A model generated the notes under the pieces. The model was not told the origin of the DNA. It saw only the letters and a program-made list of their open reading frames with translations, and made no database searches. DNA of 64,000 nucleotides, taken from an uncultured Corynebacterium sp. GTDB lineage: Bacteria; Actinomycetota; Actinomycetes; Mycobacteriales; Mycobacteriaceae. The DNA lies in the NCBI GenBank assembly GCA_946223355.1, contig CAMIPB010000010.1, positions 11,029 through 75,028 on the forward strand, read 5' to 3'. Positions 34,411 to 41,736 of this stretch are shown here, piece by piece; positions within the stretch are counted from its first letter, which is position 1; every line of letters starts with the position of its first letter. The position numbers and the translations under genes are program-made.

Positions 34411-35874
34411 CTAGCAGTTTTCCTTACCGGTTTGCGCAGCGGCAACTGCGTCAGCTTCGGCGGCGTTGGCAGTGTTTGCTGCAGCAAAATTCTGCCGACC
34501 CGTTGCGTAGTAGAGCACGGTCATAATGATCGTGAAGGCTACGCCGACGATGAGCGCCATGTGGTAATCGGACTTCCACACCATGATGCCAAAGGTAAAC
34601 AGGATAAATAAGATGGCGAAGTACTGGCCAAATGGCCAAAACGGCACTGTGTATTTGAGGGAACGAACTTCGTCTTTGGTCATGCCGCGACGCGAGGCAA
34701 CTTGTGCCAGCAGGATCATGAGCCACACGAAGATCGTGGCAAAGGTGGCCAGTGAGGCTACGATTTCAAAGACACGATCCGGCAAGAAGGCGTTGAGTGC
34801 TACTCCGACGACCAAAACTATCAACAAGGTCACGGTGGTCATTATTGGCACACCGCGCACAGTTTTTGCCATGACCTGAGGGGCAAGATTTTGCTTTGCC
34901 AGGCCAGTGAGAACGCGGCCAGCACCGAAAAGGTCAGCGTTAATAGCGGAAAGTGCTGCAGTGATAACCACGACGTTTAATAAAGCTGCCGCCCAGTTGA
35001 TGCCCAGAGTGCTAAAGATTTGCACGAACGGAGAAGCCTCACCGTCAACGGACTGCCATGGATTAATCATCAAGATAACCAGAATGGCTAAAACGTAAAA
35101 CAAAAGGATTCGTACTGGGACAGTGTTAATCGCCCTAGGAACAGATTTTGCCGGGTCTTCAGCTTCAGAGCCAGCTACGCCAATGATCTCAGTGCCGCCG
35201 AACGCGAAGAGAACCAAGATAAAAGAAGCAGCCACACCAGAAAATCCGTTAGGGAAGAATCCGCCATCATTAGTGAGATTGGCAAATCCACCGGCCTCGC
35301 CTTCGCCAAGATTGAAGATGATAATCGCAGCGCCTCCGACAATCATGGCAACGACTGCGGTGACTTTGATGAGCGTAAAGGCAAATTCAAGCTCACCGAA
35401 CGCTTTGACCATAGCTAGGTTGGCAGCGCCAACGATGAGAAGCGTTGCAGCAACCCATACCCAAGGCGAGGTGTCAGGGAACCAGAAACCCATATATGTG
35501 CCAATAGCAGCTAAGTCAGCGAGACACACGATAACCATTTCAAAAGCGAACATCCAGCCCGTGATGTAACCAGCCCATCCGCCCATATAGCGGCGAGCGT
35601 ACTCGGCAAAGGAACCTACAACTGGAGTGCGCACGGACATCTCGCCCAGCGCGCGCAGCATGAAATAAACTACTGCGCCACCGAGTAGGTAGACCAACAA
35701 GACAGATGGTCCGGCCGCCTGGATTGCTCCCGCGGAACCGTAAAACAGGCCAGTGCCGATTGCGGATCCTAGTGCAATGAAGTGCAGGTGGCGGTGGGAC
35801 AAGCCTCGAGGTTTAGACGTGGCGGATGTTGTCCTTGCCGTGTTAGCGGCAGTGGCTCGGCTTGAAGCGCTCAC
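34411..35874 (-). CDS. APC family amino acid permease of the hut locus (probably histidine)
   Basis: Transporter of 487 residues with about 12 helices. GLSHRHLHFIALGSAIGTGLF is the start of helix 1, and FAFGGTEIIGVAGSEAEDP is helix 6, as in ProY/HutT/AroP-type permeases. Histidine as substrate is inferred from the hut neighbours. I choose GTG 35874 because AAAGGAG (35881-35887, minus strand) lies 6 nt upstream. The frame is open much further upstream (to 36072), but those codons run through a leader with a terminator and are not believable protein. Expression is probably controlled by that leader (see 35949-36069). Confidence 0.88.
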   Translation of the reverse strand: MSASSRATAANTARTTSATSKPRGLSHRHLHFIALGSAIGTGLFYGSAGAIQAAGPSVLLVYLLGGAVVYFMLRALGEMSVRTPVVGSFAEYARRYMGGWAGYITGWMFAFEMVIVCLADLAAIGTYMGFWFPDTSPWVWVAATLLIVGAANLAMVKAFGELEFAFTLIKVTAVVAMIVGGAAIIIFNLGEGEAGGFANLTNDGGFFPNGFSGVAASFILVLFAFGGTEIIGVAGSEAEDPAKSVPRAINTVPVRILLFYVLAILVILMINPWQSVDGEASPFVQIFSTLGINWAAALLNVVVITAALSAINADLFGAGRVLTGLAKQNLAPQVMAKTVRGVPIMTTVTLLIVLVVGVALNAFLPDRVFEIVASLATFATIFVWLMILLAQVASRRGMTKDEVRSLKYTVPFWPFGQYFAILFILFTFGIMVWKSDYHMALIVGVAFTIIMTVLYYATGRQNFAAANTANAAEADAVAAAQTGKENC

Positions 35875-35948
35875 CGTGTACTCCTTTGATAGATGACTGA
35901 GTATTGAATATTGAAATTGAAATATGCCCTGAATTTCAGTACCAGAAA

Positions 35949-35988
35949 TAAAAAACAGCCCCTCTGCAACATCTTTGCAGGGGACTGT
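35949..35988 (-). terminator. intrinsic terminator in the permease leader (attenuator)
   Basis: Read on the minus strand: ACAG-T-CCCC-TGCAA, loop AGATG, TTGCA-GA-GGGG-CTGT, then TTTTTT. The stem has 13 pairs with two small bulges. It lies 80 nt before the permease start, and no gene ends on this strand upstream, so it must act on the permease transcript itself. Confidence 0.8.
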
Positions 35989-36029
35989 AGGGGAACGAGC
36001 CACGTGGATATGGTGGCGGGTGTTCCCCT
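35989..36029 (-). promoter_or_regulatory. leader hairpin upstream of the attenuator
   Basis: AGGGGAAC and GTTCCCCT (plus-strand positions 35989-35996 and 36022-36029) form a perfect 8-bp repeat around a 25-nt loop that contains CCACGTGG. The 5' arm directly follows the leader peptide stop codon. It could instead pair with the CCCC tract of the terminator, so mutually exclusive folds are possible. Confidence 0.6.
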
Positions 36030-36056
36030 TTAGAAATGGTGCTGATTCCAAAGCAT
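36030..36056 (-). CDS. putative leaderless leader peptide MLWNQHHF
   Basis: An 8-codon open frame, ATG to TAA, encoding Met-Leu-Trp-Asn-Gln-His-His-Phe. TATTAT (36064-36069) lies exactly 7 nt before the ATG, so transcription should start on the A of the start codon. The two adjacent His codons, with the stop codon touching the first leader hairpin and an intrinsic terminator next, match the layout of a translation-coupled attenuator. It stands before the permease of the histidine utilisation locus. Translation is predicted, not shown. Confidence 0.55.
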   Translation of the reverse strand: MLWNQHHF

Positions 36057-36063
36057 GATGTAG

Positions 36064-36069
36064 ATAATA
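36064..36069 (-). promoter_or_regulatory. -10 element of the permease leader transcript
   Basis: TATTAT on the minus strand, 7 nt before the leader peptide ATG at 36056. The transcript would have about 180 nt of leader before the permease start codon. Confidence 0.6.
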
Positions 36070-36146
36070 CACCTCTGGTGTGAATTATGCACATCGGCGC
36101 AAACTACAAGCGTCTCGGCAGTGAGAATCCAGTGAAGGTAGGCAAG

Positions 36147-36152
36147 TAAAGT
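36147..36152 (+). promoter_or_regulatory. -10 element of the leaderless iclR-type gene
   Basis: TAAAGT lies exactly 7 nt before ATG 36160; no Shine-Dalgarno site is visible. Confidence 0.5.
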
Positions 36153-36159
36153 ATCCGGT

Positions 36160-36981
36160 ATGAGTTCACCCAATAAGCCTCAGGTTCCCGCGGCGAGGAA
36201 CACCTTGCGGATCTTGTCTTTGCTGAGCTCCATTGATGTGCCTATCTCCGCTGCGCGGATTAGAAACGAATTGGACTTGCCGCGTTCGAGTACCTATCAC
36301 CTGCTCAACGAGATGGTGGCAGCGGGTTTTGTGGTGTATCTTCCGGAGAATAAAACATACGGTTTGGGCCTGGCCGCGTATTCCATGGCCGCTGCGTATT
36401 CTACTCAACAGCCTTTAGTGCGTATGGCTACGAGGCATCTGAAGGTTGCGGCAGAAATAGTGCAGGGATCCGCGCACCTTTCTCGGCTTGCTGGGCCTGA
36501 GATCGTGTATTTGCAGGAAGTGCGTGCACCAGGGGCGCCGTCGTTGATCACGGAAGTAGGCGTGAGGTTGTCGGCAGCGCAGACTGCTTCGGGGCGTGTG
36601 ATGCTGGCTTGCCTGCCTCAAGCTGAAGCGCGGGGAGTATTTTCCACCATGGCCGAAGACAAGCGGGCCTTGTTATCTTCTGCTTCTGAGGCGGAGGGGA
36701 TGGAACAGGTTCAGAAAGCTCGTCCGAGCGTGGCTGATTTTGAACATTATTTGAGTCAGGTGAGGGAACAGGGATGGGCCATTGAGCGGGAAGAAGTAAG
36801 TCTTGGGCAGGTATCCGTTGCAGTCGCGGTCGTCGACCATGTTGGACGTCCTGCTGCAGCCTTAGCGGTTACTGGGCGAAAGGAAGAGATGACGAAGGCT
36901 GCGATGGCAGAGGTAGTATCCTCCTTAAACGCTGCAGCGTCTGGGATTTCAGACAAGATGTACGGTAGAAAAGAGGCGTAG
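36160..36981 (+). CDS. IclR family regulator, probable regulator of the hut genes
   Basis: Regulator of 273 residues. The N-terminal winged helix is ILSLLSSIDVPISAARIRNELDLPRSSTYHLLNEMVAAGFV (recognition part LPRSSTYHLLNEM), followed by an IclR effector domain with VGVRLSAAQTASGRVMLA and REEVSLGQVSVAVAVVD. It stands between the divergent permease/hutG side and hutH-hutU-hutI, 95 bp before hutH, so control of histidine utilisation is the likely role. Leaderless start (TAAAGT 7 nt upstream). Ligand unknown; urocanate or histidine would be candidates. Confidence 0.88.
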   Translation: MSSPNKPQVPAARNTLRILSLLSSIDVPISAARIRNELDLPRSSTYHLLNEMVAAGFVVYLPENKTYGLGLAAYSMAAAYSTQQPLVRMATRHLKVAAEIVQGSAHLSRLAGPEIVYLQEVRAPGAPSLITEVGVRLSAAQTASGRVMLACLPQAEARGVFSTMAEDKRALLSSASEAEGMEQVQKARPSVADFEHYLSQVREQGWAIEREEVSLGQVSVAVAVVDHVGRPAAALAVTGRKEEMTKAAMAEVVSSLNAAASGISDKMYGRKEA

Positions 36982-37023
36982 GACACAGAAACGGGGAAAG
37001 TGTTACCTTCCTTTCACTAAGAT

Positions 37024-37042
37024 AATGTCAGCTGAATGTCAC
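37024..37042. promoter_or_regulatory. direct repeat in the hutH upstream region
   Basis: AATGTCA occurs twice (37024-37030 and 37036-37042), 12 bp apart centre to centre, overlapping a possible -10 (GATAAT, 37021-37026). It may be a binding site for the IclR regulator. Confidence 0.35.
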
Positions 37043-37076
37043 TGGCATGAATCAAAGGGCGATCAAAGGAGTAAAC

Positions 37077-38645
37077 ATGACCCAAGCAGATAGAGCGCAT
37101 AATCCTCCTTCCACTGTCACTGTAGGAATAGGTGGCCTAACCATAGAGGAAGTTGTGGCCGTCGCCCGTTACGGTGCCACTGTTGAACTTGACCCGGCTG
37201 CCTTGGATGAGGTTGCCGCTACCCGACGTCGCGTCGAGGAGCTCGCCGAAAACCCCGTGCCGGTCTATGGCATCTCCACCGGATTTGGTGCATTGGCACG
37301 TAAGCACATCCCAGAAGATATGCGCGCTCAGCTCCAGCTATCTCTGGTGCGCTCCCATGCAGCGGGCTCTGGACCAGAAGTAGAAGAAGAAGTAATTCGC
37401 GCCCTTATGCTTCTGCGCCTGTCGACGCTCGCGACCGGCCGCACCGGCGTACGGCGTGAGGTCGTGGAAACCTATGCGGCAGCACTCAACGCGAAGATTC
37501 ACCCGGTGGTAAAGGAATACGGCTCACTGGGTTGTTCTGGTGACCTCGCTCCGCTTGCGCACTGCGCACTCGCACTGCTTGGTGAAGGCGAAGTACGCGT
37601 CGATGGCGGTGATATCCAAGACTCCGCTACAGCATTGGCAGCAGCAGGCATCAAACCACTGCAGCTGCGGGAAAAGGAAGGGCTGGCGCTCATCAACGGT
37701 ACCGACGGCATGCTGGGGCAGCTCTGTCTTGCGATTATGGATCTCAAAGATCTGGCAAAGCTTGCTGATGTTTCCACCGCCATGACTGTGGAGGGGCTCT
37801 TGGGCACCTTGTCAGTATTTGACGCCGACCTGCAGGAGCTGCGTCCGCACCCAGGTCAGGCTGCATCGGCCGCAAATATCGCAACAGTTGCCGCTGGTTC
37901 GCCGTTGCTCGAGGCAAACGCGGAGGAATTCGAGGAAAAGCACGTCCAAGACGCCTACTCCGTGCGCTGTGCTCCGCAGGTGGCTGGCGGTTTCCGCGAT
38001 ACCCTCGAACACGCGGCACTCGTTGCTGGTCGTGAGCTCAACGCTGCCGTGGACAATCCAGTGGTGGCGAAGGATGGGCGAGTGGCTTCCAACGGAAACT
38101 TCCACGGTGCGCCTGTTGCTTATGTCTTGGACTTCCTCGCGGTAGTCACCGCAGATTTAGCGTCCATATCTGAGCGCCGTACGGACCGCTTTTTGGATCC
38201 TGCCCGCAATCGCGGCCTTAATGCCTTTTTGGCGGGCGACCCAGGAGTGGACTCTGGTCACATGATTGCGCAATACACACAGGCAGGCATCGTAGCTGAA
38301 CTAAAACGTAATGCAGTACCAGCTTCCGCTGATTCGATTCCATCATCTGCGATGCAGGAAGATCACGTGTCTCTTGGCTGGTCCGCTGCTCGTAAACTGC
38401 GCCGTTCTATTGACGGTCTTCAACGTGTCATTGCCATCGAGGTTCTCACTGCGGCTCGCGCGATTGATGCCCGCGACGGCGAGCCATCCAGGGGCACAGG
38501 TGCAGTTATCGCGACCCTGCGCGAAAAGGTGCAAGGTCCGGGGGAGGATCGCTTCTTGTCTCCCGAAATCGAGGCTGCTGTTGAGTTGGTGGCCAACGGT
38601 GTACTACTTGATTCCGTCGAATCGGCAGTGGGCGAGCTTCATTAG
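37077..38645 (+). CDS. hutH: histidine ammonia-lyase
   Basis: MIO-dependent lyase of 522 residues that turns L-histidine into urocanate and ammonia. Family blocks: VYGISTGFGALA, the cofactor loop GSLGCSGDLAPLAH at residues 149-162, LINGTDGMLG, VDNPVV and SSAMQEDHVSLG. The tripeptide that should cyclise to the MIO group is Cys153-Ser154-Gly155; the usual one is Ala-Ser-Gly (codon TGT at 37533-37535). Start ATG 37077 behind AAAGGAG (37065-37071); an upstream in-frame ATG at 37047 has no such site. First gene of the catabolic run hutH-hutU-hutI. Confidence 0.95.
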   Translation: MTQADRAHNPPSTVTVGIGGLTIEEVVAVARYGATVELDPAALDEVAATRRRVEELAENPVPVYGISTGFGALARKHIPEDMRAQLQLSLVRSHAAGSGPEVEEEVIRALMLLRLSTLATGRTGVRREVVETYAAALNAKIHPVVKEYGSLGCSGDLAPLAHCALALLGEGEVRVDGGDIQDSATALAAAGIKPLQLREKEGLALINGTDGMLGQLCLAIMDLKDLAKLADVSTAMTVEGLLGTLSVFDADLQELRPHPGQAASAANIATVAAGSPLLEANAEEFEEKHVQDAYSVRCAPQVAGGFRDTLEHAALVAGRELNAAVDNPVVAKDGRVASNGNFHGAPVAYVLDFLAVVTADLASISERRTDRFLDPARNRGLNAFLAGDPGVDSGHMIAQYTQAGIVAELKRNAVPASADSIPSSAMQEDHVSLGWSAARKLRRSIDGLQRVIAIEVLTAARAIDARDGEPSRGTGAVIATLREKVQGPGEDRFLSPEIEAAVELVANGVLLDSVESAVGELH

Positions 38646-38722
38646 ATAAACGCTCCATGCGTCTCGTATTTCGGACGCACGGGCTGTTATTTTGCCCCAA
38701 AATCCCTGTACCCCGGATTACA

Positions 38723-38736
38723 TTGTTGTTAAACAA
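38723..38736. promoter_or_regulatory. inverted repeat upstream of hutU
   Basis: TTGTT-GTTA-AACAA, a 5-bp perfect inverted repeat 27 bp before the hutU ATG, within the 118-bp hutH-hutU gap. The same gap has small hairpins (TGCGTC/GACGCA and GGGC/GCCC) without T-runs. It may be a second regulatory point of the operon. Confidence 0.35.
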
Positions 38737-38763
38737 ATAAAACCTCACTGGAAGGACTAACTT

Positions 38764-40443
38764 ATGTCGCAACCACGCGAAATTCGCTCACCACGCGGAA
38801 CCGAAATTTCTGCCAAGTCCTGGCAGACCGAGGCACCACTACGTATGCTCATGAACAACCTCGACCCAGAGGTTGCGGAGCGTCCGGAAGACCTCGTCGT
38901 CTACGGTGGCACGGGCAAGGCTGCGCGTAACTGGGAAGCCTTCGACGCGATCGTCGAAACGCTCAAAGATCTAGAATCCGATGAAACCCTGCTCGTGCAG
39001 TCTGGCAAGCCAGTGGGCGTTTGGAAGACCAACGAGTGGGCACCTCGCGTTCTGATCGCAAACTCCAACCTGGTGGGTGACTGGGCAAACTGGGAGCACT
39101 TCCGTGAGCTCGAAGAGGAAGGCCTCATGATGTACGGCCAGATGACTGCGGGCTCTTGGATCTACATCGCAACCCAGGGCATTTTGCAGGGCACCTACGA
39201 AACATTTGCTGCTGTGGCTAAGAAGCGCTTCAACGGCACACTTGCTGGCACCTTCACCCTGACCGGTGGTTGCGGCGGCATGGGCGGTGCGCAACCACTG
39301 GCAGTCACCCTCAACGGCGGCGCCTGCCTCATCGTGGACGTAGATGAGACCCGTTTGAAGCGCCGCCAGTCCAAGCGCTACCTCGACGAGGTCACCACGG
39401 ATATCGACGAAGCGCTGAAGCTCGTACTTGCTGCCAAGGAAGAAAAGAAGCCACTGTCAGTCGGCCTAGTGGGCAACGCGGCCGAAGTGTTCCCAGAAAT
39501 TCTGCGCCGCCAGCGCGCGGGTGAGTTCACTGTGGACGTCGTAACTGACCAGACCTCGGCGCACGATCCATTGAGCTACCTGCCAACTGAAATCACCGTG
39601 GATGACTGGCAGGCAGAAGCAAAGGCGGATCCAGCAACCTTCACCAAGAAGGCTCGCGAAGCCATGGCGGCCCAGGTCCAGGCCATGGTGGAATTCCAGG
39701 ATGAGGGCGCCGAGGTCTTCGACTACGGCAACTCTATCCGTGATGAAGCACGCAAGGCTGGCTACAACCGCGCTTTCGAATTCCCAGGCTTCGTTCCTGC
39801 CTACATTCGCCCGCTATTCTGCGAGGGATTGGGGCCATTCCGTTGGGCAGCACTCTCCGGCGATCCGGAAGACATCAAGGTCACCGACGAAGCGCTGAAG
39901 GAGCTGTTCCCAGAGAACAAGCATCTGCACAACTGGCTCGACGCTGCACAGGAGTACGTGGAATACGAGGGCCTTCCTGCCCGCATTTGCTGGTTGGGCT
40001 ACAACGAGCGCCATAAGGCAGGTCTTCTTTTCAATGACTTGGTTAAGGAAGGTAAGATTTCCGCCCCAATCGCCATCGGTCGCGACCACCTTGATTCTGG
40101 TTCTGTGGCGTCCCCATACCGCGAAACCGAGGCCATGCTTGATGGCACCGACGCTGTTGCTGACTGGCCACTGCTCAACGCTATGACCGCGGTGTCCTCC
40201 GGCGCTACCTGGGTTTCCATCCACCACGGCGGTGGAGTGGGCATGGGACGTTCGATCCACGCTGGTCAAGTATCTGTTGCTGACGGCACCGAGTTGGCTG
40301 CTGCGAAGCTGCGTGCAGTTCTTACCAATGATCCAGGTATGGGCGTTATCCGCCACGTTGATTCCGGCTATGACCGCGCCAACGAGGTCGCCCAGGAGCG
40401 TGGCGTGCGCATTCCTATGGCGTTCAAGTCCCGCGAAAGCTAG
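38764..40443 (+). CDS. hutU: urocanate hydratase
   Basis: NAD-dependent urocanase of 559 residues, the usual length. It converts urocanate to imidazolone propionate. Diagnostic blocks: YGGTGKAARNWEAF at the start, GGCGGMGGAQPLAVTLNGG (NAD site), FPGFVPAYIRPLFCEGLGPFRW with the conserved active-site Cys, and HHGGGVGMGRSIHAGQV near the end. ATG 38764 has AAGGA upstream. The hutI gene begins 11 bp after its stop. Confidence 0.96.
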   Translation: MSQPREIRSPRGTEISAKSWQTEAPLRMLMNNLDPEVAERPEDLVVYGGTGKAARNWEAFDAIVETLKDLESDETLLVQSGKPVGVWKTNEWAPRVLIANSNLVGDWANWEHFRELEEEGLMMYGQMTAGSWIYIATQGILQGTYETFAAVAKKRFNGTLAGTFTLTGGCGGMGGAQPLAVTLNGGACLIVDVDETRLKRRQSKRYLDEVTTDIDEALKLVLAAKEEKKPLSVGLVGNAAEVFPEILRRQRAGEFTVDVVTDQTSAHDPLSYLPTEITVDDWQAEAKADPATFTKKAREAMAAQVQAMVEFQDEGAEVFDYGNSIRDEARKAGYNRAFEFPGFVPAYIRPLFCEGLGPFRWAALSGDPEDIKVTDEALKELFPENKHLHNWLDAAQEYVEYEGLPARICWLGYNERHKAGLLFNDLVKEGKISAPIAIGRDHLDSGSVASPYRETEAMLDGTDAVADWPLLNAMTAVSSGATWVSIHHGGGVGMGRSIHAGQVSVADGTELAAAKLRAVLTNDPGMGVIRHVDSGYDRANEVAQERGVRIPMAFKSRES

Positions 40444-40454
40444 GGTCTGGATAT

Positions 40455-41636
40455 ATGGCAACTCTGTTTACTGGAATTTCAGAACTTAGAACAGTCGCAG
40501 ACCAAGGCACACTGCGCGACACCGCTTTGATCGCCGAAGATGGCATTATCACCTGGATCGGTCAGGCTTCTGAGGCTCCTGCAGCTGACGAGCAGGTCGA
40601 CCTTGGCGGACGAGCTGTGCTGCCAGGCTGGGTGGATTCACACACCCACATGATCTTCGACGGCAACCGCGCCGAAGAGTTCGAAGCTCGCATGGCCGGT
40701 GAAGATTATGCCGCTGGTGGCATCGCCGTGACTATGGATGCCACCCGCAGCGCGGGCGAGGATAAACTTGAACAGCTCCTGCTTGGCCGCATCGCTGCGG
40801 CACATGCCGGTGGCACCACAACGCTGGAGACTAAAACCGGTTATGGGCTCAACGTTGCCTCAGAGAAGCAAGCAGCGGAAATAGCCTCTCGTCACGTCGA
40901 CGACGTCACCTTTCTTGGTGCGCACCTCGTTCCGCCGGGAACCGAGGCTGAACCCTACGTCGACCTGGTAGTCGGGGAGATGCTCGACGCTGTTGCCCCA
41001 CACGCGCAGTGGATCGACGTCTTCTGTGAGCGTGGCGCATTCAACGAGGAGCAGTCCCGCCGCGTCTTGGAGGCCGGCACCGCTAAGGGGTTGGGCGTTC
41101 GCGTCCACGGCAACCAGCTTGGCGACGGCCCCGGCGTTCAACTCGCTGTGGAACTTGGCGCGGCCTCGGTAGATCACGTCAACTACGTCACCGACGCGGA
41201 TGTTGACGCCCTGGCCAACTCGGACACGGTAGCCACCATGCTCCCGGCCTGTGACCTTTCCACCCGCCAGCCACTGGCACCTGGCAGGAGGCTGCTCGAT
41301 GCCGGCGCGACCGTGGCTATTGCGTCCAACCTCAACCCGGGCACGAGCTACACCTCGTCGATGAATTTCTGCGTAACCACGGCAGTTCTACAGCAGGAGC
41401 TCACCTTGGAAGAGGCCATCGCTGCCGCCACCCTAGGCGGTGCCACTGCACTTCGCCGCCATGCGATTGAAAGCAACGGCAAAGACGTCCAAGGTCGCCC
41501 TGCCAAGGGCCAGCTCATTGTCGGTGCTGCTGCGGACCTTCACGTGTTGGACACCGCCAATGCCATCGATCTTGCGTACCGCCCAGGTATGCCCCTTACT
41601 TGGCGTACTTACCGCGCTGGGCAGCAAGTGTTCTAA
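40455..41636 (+). CDS. hutI: imidazolonepropionase with Asn at the metal-Asp position
   Basis: Amidohydrolase-fold enzyme of 393 residues that opens imidazolone propionate to N-formimidoylglutamate. His63 and His65 (DSHTHMIF), His218 (VHGNQLG) and His241 (VDHVNYV) fit the metal site and catalytic His of HutI, with the spacing of the B. subtilis enzyme. The last metal ligand, Asp324 there, is Asn292 here (ASNLNPGTSYT instead of ATDxNPG; codon AAC). Whether the enzyme still works is open. It completes the hutHUI run and feeds HutG. Confidence 0.9.
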   Translation: MATLFTGISELRTVADQGTLRDTALIAEDGIITWIGQASEAPAADEQVDLGGRAVLPGWVDSHTHMIFDGNRAEEFEARMAGEDYAAGGIAVTMDATRSAGEDKLEQLLLGRIAAAHAGGTTTLETKTGYGLNVASEKQAAEIASRHVDDVTFLGAHLVPPGTEAEPYVDLVVGEMLDAVAPHAQWIDVFCERGAFNEEQSRRVLEAGTAKGLGVRVHGNQLGDGPGVQLAVELGAASVDHVNYVTDADVDALANSDTVATMLPACDLSTRQPLAPGRRLLDAGATVAIASNLNPGTSYTSSMNFCVTTAVLQQELTLEEAIAAATLGGATALRRHAIESNGKDVQGRPAKGQLIVGAAADLHVLDTANAIDLAYRPGMPLTWRTYRAGQQVF

Positions 41637-41736
41637 TCGCATCCCTTCCAAGACGGCAGAAAAATCACCCCTGGAGGTAGCACACAGAAAGTTCATATGG
41701 TGTTAGGCGTGGAACTAGCGTACTGTGGAGCAAGCA

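Noticed and set aside
35875..36072. N-terminal extension of the permease up to 36072, with an HHIH stretch
   Set aside because: The extension runs through a predicted start of transcription, two hairpins and an intrinsic terminator; a clear ribosome site precedes the GTG at 35874.
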